64,000 bases of DNA from Acidobacteriota bacterium (GTDB taxonomy: Bacteria > Acidobacteriota > Terriglobia > Bryobacterales > Bryobacteraceae). The stretch spans positions 100,714-164,713 of the forward strand of contig JAFDVZ010000010.1 in NCBI GenBank assembly GCA_018268715.1, given 5' to 3'. How positions within the stretch are numbered: position 1 is the stretch's first letter; each line of letters opens with the position of its first letter. The notes beneath the pieces were generated by a model. It was not told where the DNA came from. It ran no database searches and saw nothing but the letters and a program-made list of their open reading frames with translations. A program made the translations under genes and the position numbers. Shown in pieces: positions 55,291 to 62,803 of this stretch.

Positions 55291-57927
55291 TCATTGCTCG
55301 CGCAGGGTGACCGCTGGATCCACGCGTGCCGCGCGCATGGCAGGCCACGTCGCCGCCGCCACCGCTGTGAGAAGCAGTACAATCGGACACCCAGCAAAGA
55401 TCAACGCGTCGTGCTCGGTCACCCCGAACATCAACGATCGCAGGAAGCGGCTGAGGCCGAATGCGGCCGCAATTCCAATGGCTAGCCCAGCCGCGGAAGC
55501 GAGGCCGGTCTGTTGGATGACCGTCCATACGATCCGTCCCACCCTGGCGCCCAATGCGATGCGGATGCCGATTTCACGCGTTTGTTGTCCAATGCGATGC
55601 GAAACCACACCGTGCACTCCCGAGATGCCGAGCAGCAACCCGATCGCGGCAAACAGCGCCAGCAGCCACGCCGTGGAACGCTGATCCGTCACCGAATCCG
55701 CCCGAATCGCATCGAGCGTCTGCACTCGTGACGCGACAACCCCATCGTGGCTTGATCGCACCCACTGCGGCAGCGATGCGGCGGCGGCGCTCGGATCGCT
55801 CGATTCGATCAGGGCGATGAGTTGGACGCCGGCGTTGGTTCGCGGTAGCGCCTGAGCCAGCGGAACGTACTCGACCCCATCGATCCAGCTCGGATAACCC
55901 GTCAGGGCATATTGTTCGACGTCGCCCACGACGCCCACCACGGTGCGCCACTCTCGATCCGACATCGGCCGGAGGCGCTTCCCGATGGCGCTTTGCCCCG
56001 GCCAGAATCGTCTTGCCATCCGCGCTCCAATTACCGCCACTGGCTCTGTTGCCGATCGGTCCGCGTCCGTGAACAGGCGGCCTTGCAGCAACGGAACACC
56101 CAGAGCCCGGAAGTACCCGGGCGTGGCCGCGACGTTCCACAGTACATAGGCAGGCGCGTTCGGAGCCGTCGGGTGATCCTCGATGGCGACGGAAACGGCC
56201 GAAATCTCCCTCTCGAGTGGCGCGAGGTTCGCCCAGTTGACGCTCCTCACTCCTGCATGCGCGGACAGCTCCTCGGCCATCGACTCGAAGAAACGCAGGC
56301 ACTGGGTAAACCCGCGGCACACACTGGGGCCTGCCGAAACACGCGCCGTAACCATCCCTGCTGTCCGGATACCGGTCTCGACGCTGCCCAGCCTCAGCAT
56401 CGTCCTCCCCATCAGTCCCGCCCCAATCATCAGGGTCGTCGCCAGAGCCAATTGTCCACCGACGAGCACCAACGCCATTCGCGAACCGTTCCGGGTGTGC
56501 GACGCTCCCCTGCCCGGGCCTGATCCCCTTGGTTGCCGAGCCATCCATAGTAGAGGCGCCAAACCAAACACCGCCATCGTCAACAGCAGCGCAAGGGCGG
56601 CGAACGCATAGAGCGCCGGCCCCGGCAGGACCGCTTCGTCGAGTCGAGGCGTGCCCGGCGGAAGCAGCCAAGGCAGCATTCTCAGCACCAGCCAGGCGGC
56701 GCACCCTCCGGCGGCGCAACCGGCCACCGCCACCAGCAGATTTTCCGTCATGAGTTGACGCGCCAGGCGAGCCCGTCCCGCCCCCAAGGCCTCCCTGGTC
56801 CTGAATTCCCGCTCGCGCCGCACCGTCCGCGCCAGCAGAAGATTCGCGACATTGCCGCAGGCGATCAACAGCAGAAGCAGCGCTCCGCCAGCCAGGGCGA
56901 ACAATTTCGGCCGGACGGAGCGTGTTGCAGCAAGGTTGAGGGGCAGGACGTGCGCGTCCGCGCCCCACGCGTCCGGCATCCGCCAGGGAAACATCCGCCG
57001 AATCCGGTTCACTACGGGCGCGAGTTCCGCCTGAGCCTGTTCCGCCGAAACGCCATCGTGCAGCCGGCCGATCGCGAACAGGTTCGCGCCGCCCCACATG
57101 TCCCCGACAGCGCGAGAATCGATCCGCACCGGGAGCCAAAGCTCGGCCTCCGCGGTCGGGAAGGCGAACCCTGGCGCCATCACACCCACGATCTCGAACG
57201 GTCGTTCGTTCAAGGAGATGCGCCGGCCGATCACGCCTGGATCGGATCCGAAGCGGTCCCGCCAAGCCGGGTAGCTCAACACGACGGCGCCGACGTGCCC
57301 CGGCCGCTCATCCCCTTCAACGAACCACCGTCCCATCAGGGGTCGTCCACCCAGCACGCGCAACAGGTTCCAGGTGGCGCTCGCCGCCGGGACTCGCACC
57401 GGCTCGCCGCCGTTTCGCAGATCGACGCCTACCCCGGCAAGGTAACCCGCATAGTCGGCTGCCTGTGAGATCGTCCTCAACGATGTCACCGGGCCGACGC
57501 CCGCCAATCCTCCCTCCAACGAAACCAGCCGGTCTGGATCGCGGTAAGGAAGCGCCTTAAAGAGGATGGAGTAGGCCGTGGAAAAGAAAGCCGTATTGGC
57601 CCCGACTCCCAAGGCGAGCGTCACCACGACGGCAAAAGTGAATGTCGGCGTCAAGGCGAAGCTCCTCAACGCGAAGCGCGAATCCTGGACGAGTTCCTCC
57701 AACCATCGGACCTTGCGTTCGTCGCGGCAGGCTTCCCGTATGGACCCTGCCGGCCCAAACGCGCGCCGAGCGGCAGCGATGGCGTCGGCCTCCGACATCC
57801 CCTCGTGTTGAAATTCTGCCGAAAGCTGATCGAGATGATAGGCAATCTCATCCGCGAGGGCGGTGTCCAGGGCGTCGCGGCGAAAGATGGAGTTCAGCCG
57901 GCGGCGAAACCAAATCCAACACCGCAC
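55291..57927 (-). CDS. ADOP-type FtsX-like permease
   Basis: An 878-residue acidobacterial duplicated orphan permease. An N-terminal helical extension (about 1-85: DEIAYHLDQLSAEF, GMSEADAIAAARRAFG) precedes two MacB-like repeats. Each repeat has a large periplasmic domain (MacB_PCD) and FtsX membrane helices, about eight helices in total. The terminal ATWPAMRAARVDPAVTLREQ is the usual FtsX ending. No ATPase is encoded beside it, which is typical for the group. The role is unknown, possibly export or defence against antimicrobials. It is regulated presumably by the PadR protein encoded 3 bases upstream. Confidence 0.92.
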   Translation of the reverse strand: MRCWIWFRRRLNSIFRRDALDTALADEIAYHLDQLSAEFQHEGMSEADAIAAARRAFGPAGSIREACRDERKVRWLEELVQDSRFALRSFALTPTFTFAVVVTLALGVGANTAFFSTAYSILFKALPYRDPDRLVSLEGGLAGVGPVTSLRTISQAADYAGYLAGVGVDLRNGGEPVRVPAASATWNLLRVLGGRPLMGRWFVEGDERPGHVGAVVLSYPAWRDRFGSDPGVIGRRISLNERPFEIVGVMAPGFAFPTAEAELWLPVRIDSRAVGDMWGGANLFAIGRLHDGVSAEQAQAELAPVVNRIRRMFPWRMPDAWGADAHVLPLNLAATRSVRPKLFALAGGALLLLLIACGNVANLLLARTVRREREFRTREALGAGRARLARQLMTENLLVAVAGCAAGGCAAWLVLRMLPWLLPPGTPRLDEAVLPGPALYAFAALALLLTMAVFGLAPLLWMARQPRGSGPGRGASHTRNGSRMALVLVGGQLALATTLMIGAGLMGRTMLRLGSVETGIRTAGMVTARVSAGPSVCRGFTQCLRFFESMAEELSAHAGVRSVNWANLAPLEREISAVSVAIEDHPTAPNAPAYVLWNVAATPGYFRALGVPLLQGRLFTDADRSATEPVAVIGARMARRFWPGQSAIGKRLRPMSDREWRTVVGVVGDVEQYALTGYPSWIDGVEYVPLAQALPRTNAGVQLIALIESSDPSAAAASLPQWVRSSHDGVVASRVQTLDAIRADSVTDQRSTAWLLALFAAIGLLLGISGVHGVVSHRIGQQTREIGIRIALGARVGRIVWTVIQQTGLASAAGLAIGIAAAFGLSRFLRSLMFGVTEHDALIFAGCPIVLLLTAVAAATWPAMRAARVDPAVTLREQ

Positions 57928-57930
57928 GGG

Positions 57931-58260
57931 TCAGGCCTCCTCGAGAACCAGGCGGACCGCGGCCGACAGCCGTTCCCATTGCCCGGTCTCTTTGGCGAGC
58001 TGTTCCTGCCCGAAACTGGTCAACGAATAGACTCGGGAAGTTCGTCCGCCTTCTGTCTCCCGGGTGACCCCTTCGATGTATCCCTGCTGCTCCAACCGGT
58101 GTAGCGCGGGATATAGGGAGCCCTGCTGCACCTGCAAAACCTCCCGCGAGACCGTCTGGATCCGCTTCGCGATCGCCCATCCGTGGAGCGGCCGGGTAGC
58201 GATGGAACGTAGGATCAGAAGATCGAGCGTCCCTTGGATGAGATCGGAAGGCTTGCCCAT
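57931..58260 (-). CDS. PadR family transcriptional regulator
   Basis: A 109-residue winged-helix repressor. It opens with LIQGTLDLLILRSIATRPLHGWAIAKRI and continues with QQGSLYPALHRLEQQGYI and the wing segment EGGRTSRVYSLT, then a short dimerisation helix. Genes of this subgroup stand directly before ADOP permeases in Acidobacteriota and probably repress them in response to an effector. Direct repeats just upstream of its start are candidate operators. Confidence 0.93.
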   Translation of the reverse strand: MGKPSDLIQGTLDLLILRSIATRPLHGWAIAKRIQTVSREVLQVQQGSLYPALHRLEQQGYIEGVTRETEGGRTSRVYSLTSFGQEQLAKETGQWERLSAAVRLVLEEA

Positions 58261-58270
58261 GCCTCGATTA

Positions 58271-58308
58271 TCTACAATGACTGTCGATCGTCAAGGGGTC
58301 TACGATGA
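58271..58308. promoter_or_regulatory. direct repeats upstream of padR, candidate operator
   Basis: TCTACAATGA (58271-58280) and TCTACGATGA (58299-58308) are near-identical 10-mers with start points 28 bases apart, 10 bases upstream of the padR ATG on the other strand. Position and spacing (nearly three helical turns) suit autoregulation by PadR. Confidence 0.45.
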
Positions 58309-58350
58309 TATTGTTCTAGGCAAGCGGGTTAAACGTGGTTTCGGCGTCGT

Positions 58351-58428
58351 GAAGTGCTGCTTCTCCCGACAGACCGTAGTGTTTTGCCACATTTCTCGCA
58401 AGTGCTTCATCCAGAGGAGCTTCTCCCC
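58351..58428 (+). promoter_or_regulatory. repeated motifs upstream of the sigma-54 promoter, possible activator sites
   Basis: GCTTCTCCC occurs at 58359 and again at 58419, exactly 60 bases apart. AAGTGCT occurs at 58352 and 58400. The first copy is part of the hyphenated palindrome GAAG-TGCTG-CTTC. They lie 100-180 bases before the -24/-12 box, the usual distance for NtrC-type enhancer sites. Confidence 0.35.
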
Positions 58429-58527
58429 GGCAGCTATCGTCGGTTCCAGCAGGCCGTGGTATTTTACAACAACACATGGGGTCCTAACGTTCCTAACATT
58501 CCTTGTAGTTTCAATAACGTCGCGTTA

Positions 58528-58543
58528 TGGCGCCCCAACTGCT
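58528..58543 (+). promoter_or_regulatory. putative sigma-54 (-24/-12) promoter
   Basis: TGGCGCCCCAACTGCT has GG and GC separated by exactly 10 bases, as in the TGGCAC-N5-TTGC consensus. Transcription would begin near 58554, leaving a 16-base leader with the ribosome site AAAGGAA before the ATG at 58570. The operon it would serve ends with a sigma-54 activator gene. Confidence 0.6.
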
Positions 58544-58569
58544 CTATAGGTAGCCGAAAGGAACCGTTT

Positions 58570-59229
58570 ATGGCAGTCCTCCTCGTACTCTCCACTTTCC
58601 TGGTTTTCGTCGTCATCGACTTCTTCATGAGCCGCAATAAGCAGGTTGCCGGGGCCCACAGCACCTCCCAACCTCGTACAGCGGTCGTTCCCATGCTCAG
58701 TTCCGCTTCGATTGAGGGCATTTTAGTCCCCGATCAGCTCCGTTTTCACCCTGGTCACACCTGGTTGCTCGAAGAAGGCGAAAAGACGGCCCGTGTCGGC
58801 GTCGACGCCCTGGCTTCGCGAGTCATCGGCGCCGCCGAAAAGATTGAAACTCCCAAGGTCGGGCGCTGGATCCGTCAGGGCCAGAAGGCCTTCACGTTCT
58901 ACACCGGCGGAGAAAAGGTGGAACTTGTGTCGCCGGTGGAAGGCGAAGTCGCCGAAATCAACCGCGCCGTCATCAAGGACCCCTCGCTGGCCGCCAAGGA
59001 TCCCTACGGCAACGGCTGGCTCGTGAAGGTCAGCGTTCCCGAGCACGACACCGTGGAACGGAATCTGCTGCCCCAATCCCTGGTCCGCACCTGGATGAAG
59101 GAAGAGATCCGGCGGGTTCGCGCGGCCGCCCCAGCCCTGGCCCAAGTGGCCGTTATGGGCGGAGCGGCGGGCGTTCCGGCTCGCGGCGCGTCCTGGCGCG
59201 GCATGACGCATGATGTTTTTCTCAACTAG
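58570..59229 (+). CDS. Membrane-tethered glycine-cleavage H-protein-like protein lacking the lipoyl lysine
   Basis: A 219-residue protein with one N-terminal membrane helix (1-19) and an H-protein-like beta barrel (about 55-155: RFHPGHTWLLEEGEKTARVGVDALA, SPVEGEVAEIN, DPYGNGWLVKV). In GcvH a lysine in an ESVKA-type turn carries lipoate. Here the aligned stretch is YTGGEKVE and no lysine falls at the same place; the nearest is two residues on. It is thus probably a structural or carrier-like subunit, not part of glycine cleavage. The longer upstream frame is rejected because AAAGGAA precedes this ATG. It leads a redox operon with a ferredoxin and an NrfD-type protein. Confidence 0.75.
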   Translation: MAVLLVLSTFLVFVVIDFFMSRNKQVAGAHSTSQPRTAVVPMLSSASIEGILVPDQLRFHPGHTWLLEEGEKTARVGVDALASRVIGAAEKIETPKVGRWIRQGQKAFTFYTGGEKVELVSPVEGEVAEINRAVIKDPSLAAKDPYGNGWLVKVSVPEHDTVERNLLPQSLVRTWMKEEIRRVRAAAPALAQVAVMGGAAGVPARGASWRGMTHDVFLN

Positions 59230-59295
59230 AGAGAAAAGAACATGATGCGGTTTTCAGCAGATTCAGTGTAGAATTTAGGACAAAGGGACCTCAAT

Positions 59296-60051
59296 ATGGC
59301 TCGAGCGATCCTTTACGACAGCACCTTGTGCGTGGGATGCAGGCAATGTGAAGAAGCCTGCACCAAACGCTGGGGAATGCCGTACAACGACCAGATTGCC
59401 GCGGAAGAGAAGCTTTCCGCGCACAAATTGACGACGATTCGCACCTACGGCGACAAATTCAGCCGGAAGCTGTGCAACCACTGCGTCGAACCCACCTGCG
59501 CCAGCGTGTGCCCCGTGAAAGCCCTGCAGAAGACGGAGTTCGGCCCCGTTATCTACGACGAAACCCGCTGCATCGGCTGCCGTTACTGTATGCAGGCCTG
59601 CCCCTACCAGGTTCCCTCTTACGAGTGGTCGAGCCGGACTCCCAGGGTGAAGAAGTGCAACATGTGCTACGAACGGCAGAAGGAAGGCCGTCCGACGGCG
59701 TGCACGGAAGCGTGCCCCACCGGCGCCACCATTTGCGGCGAGCGCGACGAGCTCATCCGAGAGGCCCAAAAGCGGTTGGCCGCCAAGCCGGGTGAGTACT
59801 ATCAAAAGATCTACGGTCTGAAAGAAGTCGGCGGCACCAGCGTGCTGTATCTTTCAGCCGTGCCGTTCGAACAGATCGGCCTGAATACAAAAGTTCCGAA
59901 CGAACCCGTTCCCGCCCTGACGTGGCGCGCCCTTTCGTTCGTTCCTGACGTCGTATCCGCCGGCGCCACGCTGCTCGGCGGCGTCTATTGGATCACCCAC
60001 CGCCGCGAAGCCGTGGCCAAGGCCGAGGGCCGGAAAGGGGGTCGCAAGTGA
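59296..60051 (+). CDS. 4Fe-4S ferredoxin-type subunit, HybA/PsrB/DmsB-like
   Basis: A 251-residue electron-transfer subunit with four cysteine groups for [4Fe-4S] clusters: CVGCRQCEEAC, CNHCVEPTCASVCP, CIGCRYCMQACP and CNMCYERQ...CTEACP. A C-terminal region (about 205-235) is hydrophobic and could anchor it. HybA has a Tat signal, but none is seen here, so the subunit should stay on the cytoplasmic side unless carried by a partner. It overlaps the quinone-protein gene by 4 bases. It would pass electrons between an unknown partner and the membrane quinone pool. Confidence 0.9.
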   Translation: MARAILYDSTLCVGCRQCEEACTKRWGMPYNDQIAAEEKLSAHKLTTIRTYGDKFSRKLCNHCVEPTCASVCPVKALQKTEFGPVIYDETRCIGCRYCMQACPYQVPSYEWSSRTPRVKKCNMCYERQKEGRPTACTEACPTGATICGERDELIREAQKRLAAKPGEYYQKIYGLKEVGGTSVLYLSAVPFEQIGLNTKVPNEPVPALTWRALSFVPDVVSAGATLLGGVYWITHRREAVAKAEGRKGGRK

Positions 60052-61220
60052 GCGCTCTCCGCAAGAACATCACCTTCTGGCGCGTCGTCTTTGCGCTCAT
60101 CATGTTGAGCGGACTCTACGCCACCTATCTCCGGGTCTTTTACGGCCTTGGCGCCTCCACGAACCTGAACGACCAGTTCCCATGGGGAATCTGGATCGGT
60201 TTCGACATCCTGTGTGGCGTCGGCCTCGCCGCCGGCGGTTTCACCATTGTCGCCATCGTTCACATCTTCAATATCGAGAGGTACAAGCCCATTCTGCGCC
60301 CGACCATCCTGACGGCCTTCCTCGGCTACGTGCTGGTGGTGGTCGCCCTGATGTTCGACCTCGGCCGTCCGGACCGCATCTGGCACCCCATGGTGATGTG
60401 GAACCCGCATTCGGTGATGTTCGAAGTCGCCTGGTGCGTGATGCTGTACAACACGGTGCTGGCCCTCGAATTCGCTCCGGCCGTCTGCGAGCGCTTCGGC
60501 TGGCACACGACGAATAAGTGGATCAAGGCAATTTCGGTGCCGCTCGTGATTCTGGGCGTTGTGCTCTCGACATTGCACCAATCCTCGCTTGGAAGCCTCT
60601 ACCTGAGCGTCCCCAGCAAACTGTACGCGCTCTGGTACACGCCGTTCCTGCCGGTGTTCTTCTACATCTCGGCCATCTGCGTCGGACTCGCGATGTGTAT
60701 ATTCGAAGCCCGCCATTCGGCGAAGGCCTTCCATCGCGAGATGCACATGGACCTGATGAACAACATCGCGCGGATTCTGGCGGTGCTGCTCTCCTTCTAC
60801 CTGGTTTTGCGTTTCCATGATCTGCGGCACCGCGAGGTGCTCGACCTCTTGTTTGTTCCGCGCATGGAGACCTATCTGTTCTGGCTTGAGATCGGCTTGA
60901 TGGCCGTCGGCGCGTTCTGCCTGTACTTCCGGCGAATTCGCGCCAATGCCGACCTGCTGTACGTCTGCGCTCTGTTCGTGATCTTCGGTTTCCTGACCAA
61001 CCGGTTGAACATCAGCCTCACCGGTATGGAGGCCGCTTCGGGCACCCATTACATCCCGAAGTGGACCGAGATCGCGGTAACCCTGAGCGTCGTCGCGGCG
61101 GGTTTCGCCATCTTCCGGTTCGCGGCCCAGTATTTGCCCGTGTTTGACGAACCTCATGAGGAGGAAGTCGAGGCCGACGTCGAGCCCCAGGAACTCGAAC
61201 GGCTTGTCTTGACGCGTTAG
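60048..61220 (+). CDS. NrfD/PsrC/HybB-type quinone-interacting membrane protein
   Basis: A 390-residue integral membrane protein with about ten helices, of the Ni/Fe-hydrogenase-2 HybB branch (DQFPWGIWIGFDILCGVGLAAGGF, LMFDLGRPDRIWH, STLHQSSLGSLYL). It carries no haem and exchanges electrons between a ferredoxin subunit and menaquinone. No hydrogenase, reductase or dehydrogenase catalytic subunit is encoded here. The GTG overlapping the ferredoxin stop (GTGA) is chosen over longer upstream starts. Its acidic C-terminal tail (EEEVEADVEPQE) is unusual. Confidence 0.9.
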   Translation: MSALRKNITFWRVVFALIMLSGLYATYLRVFYGLGASTNLNDQFPWGIWIGFDILCGVGLAAGGFTIVAIVHIFNIERYKPILRPTILTAFLGYVLVVVALMFDLGRPDRIWHPMVMWNPHSVMFEVAWCVMLYNTVLALEFAPAVCERFGWHTTNKWIKAISVPLVILGVVLSTLHQSSLGSLYLSVPSKLYALWYTPFLPVFFYISAICVGLAMCIFEARHSAKAFHREMHMDLMNNIARILAVLLSFYLVLRFHDLRHREVLDLLFVPRMETYLFWLEIGLMAVGAFCLYFRRIRANADLLYVCALFVIFGFLTNRLNISLTGMEAASGTHYIPKWTEIAVTLSVVAAGFAIFRFAAQYLPVFDEPHEEEVEADVEPQELERLVLTR

Positions 61221-61240
61221 ACGCGGGCGGGGAGGTTTGG

Positions 61241-62803
61241 ATGGACAACGCGGGCCGGTCTTTCAAAGTCGGCATCGCGGCCAAGTTAGCGGTTGCCCTC
61301 GTGCTCGGCACGGGCGCGATCTTCCTGATGTTCGCGCTGTGGAACATCCGGGTGCATCGCGCCCACGCCGAGGCGCTCGTCAAACAGCACGCCGCCGGCA
61401 TCGACGAGGTGATCCAACGCAGCACGCGGTACCACATGCTGCGTAACGACCGCGAAGCACTCGGCCAGATTATCGCCGACATCGGAAGCGAACCGGGCAT
61501 CCGCCGCGTTCGCGTCTATAACCGCCAAGGTCGCGTCAGTTACGCCGACTCCAACAACGACAAGGACACCCAGTTCGACGGAGATCGCCCCGATCTCGGA
61601 AAAGTCGACCGCGCCGTCGTCCGCATCATTAGCAACGCGAAGGGCGAGCGGTTCGTCGACTCCATTCGTCCCATCTGGAACGAACCGAGTTGCTCGAGCG
61701 CGGCCTGTCATGAACATCCCGTTTCGCAACGGGTGCTGGGCACCATCGACACCCACTTGTCGCTGGCCGAAGTCGACCGCGAAATCGCCGTCCAGCAGAC
61801 CCAACTCTGGCGTTTCACGCTGCTTGGCCTGTTCTTCACGGCGCTCGCCAGCATCGCCTTCGTCTATCTGGTCCTCCACAAGCCGATCCACGACCTCAGT
61901 TACGGCATCAAGCAGGTGGCCGACGGCGACCTGAAGCATCGGCTGGAAGTGCGCTCGAACGACGAGTTGAGCGAACTGGCGCAGTCGTTCAACAAGATGA
62001 CCGCCGAACTCGACAAAGCCCGCACGGAGTTGATCGAACGGACCCAGAATTCGTTGATACAGAGCGAGAAGATGGCGTCGCTCGGCAAGTTGGCCGCCAC
62101 CGTGGCGCACGAGCTGAACAACCCGCTGTTCGGCATCCTCACCTACGCGCGGCTGGCGCTCAAGCAGGTGAAGCGCGAGGAACTGACGCTCGAGGAACGC
62201 GAGCGCCTGGCCGATAAGCTCACTCTCATCGAGCGGGAAAGCAAGCGTTCCGGTGAAATCGTCAAGAATCTGTTGACGTTCGCCCGGCAGGCCCCCCGCA
62301 AGGTCGGCGAGCACGACCTGAACCAGTTGCTCGAGCGGGCCATCGCCGTGATCCGGCACCGGGTGGAGTTGCAGCAGGTCACCCTGGAGTCCAAACTCGA
62401 TCCCAACCTGCCCAAGGTCTGCTGCGACGAGGGGCAACTCCAGCAGGTGCTGCTGGTCCTGCTGGTGAACGCCATCGAGGCGATGCCCGAGAAGGGTTCG
62501 TTGACCGTTCAGAGCCAGGCTGTGAACGACGGCACGGAGGTCGCCATCAGCGTTAAGGACACCGGATCGGGCATCGCGCCGGACGTGATGCCGCACATTT
62601 TCGAACCGTTCTTCACCACCAAGGCGGAGACGAACGGATCAGGGCTTGGCCTGGCTATCGCGCACGGCATCGTCGCGCAGCATGGAGGCACAATTTCGGT
62701 GCAGTCAGAGCCCGGAAAGGGCGCGCAATTCACGGTCGCGCTGCCGCTTGCGAATCCGCGGGCGGGAGAAAAGAAACCGGAGGTGGTGTGTGAGCAAGGG
62801 TAA
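61241..62803 (+). CDS. Sensor histidine kinase with possible haem-binding extracytoplasmic domain
   Basis: A 520-residue kinase. Two membrane helices (about 12-34 and 191-211) enclose an outer sensor domain that contains CSSAACH (151-157), a CX4CH motif able to bind c-type haem. HAMP (about 212-265), a HisKA domain with His290 in ATVAHELNNP, and an HATPase domain with N, G1 (DTGSGIA) and G2 (GSGLGLAI) boxes follow. It would phosphorylate the sigma-54 activator encoded next, with which it overlaps by 14 bases. It probably senses redox state or a haem ligand for control of the upstream redox genes. Confidence 0.9.
   Translation: MDNAGRSFKVGIAAKLAVALVLGTGAIFLMFALWNIRVHRAHAEALVKQHAAGIDEVIQRSTRYHMLRNDREALGQIIADIGSEPGIRRVRVYNRQGRVSYADSNNDKDTQFDGDRPDLGKVDRAVVRIISNAKGERFVDSIRPIWNEPSCSSAACHEHPVSQRVLGTIDTHLSLAEVDREIAVQQTQLWRFTLLGLFFTALASIAFVYLVLHKPIHDLSYGIKQVADGDLKHRLEVRSNDELSELAQSFNKMTAELDKARTELIERTQNSLIQSEKMASLGKLAATVAHELNNPLFGILTYARLALKQVKREELTLEERERLADKLTLIERESKRSGEIVKNLLTFARQAPRKVGEHDLNQLLERAIAVIRHRVELQQVTLESKLDPNLPKVCCDEGQLQQVLLVLLVNAIEAMPEKGSLTVQSQAVNDGTEVAISVKDTGSGIAPDVMPHIFEPFFTTKAETNGSGLGLAIAHGIVAQHGGTISVQSEPGKGAQFTVALPLANPRAGEKKPEVVCEQG

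Noticed and set aside
59296-61220. A NiFe-hydrogenase cluster, suggested by the HybA/HybB-like genes
   Set aside because: No large or small hydrogenase subunit and no maturation gene is present; the two subunits also serve many other enzymes.
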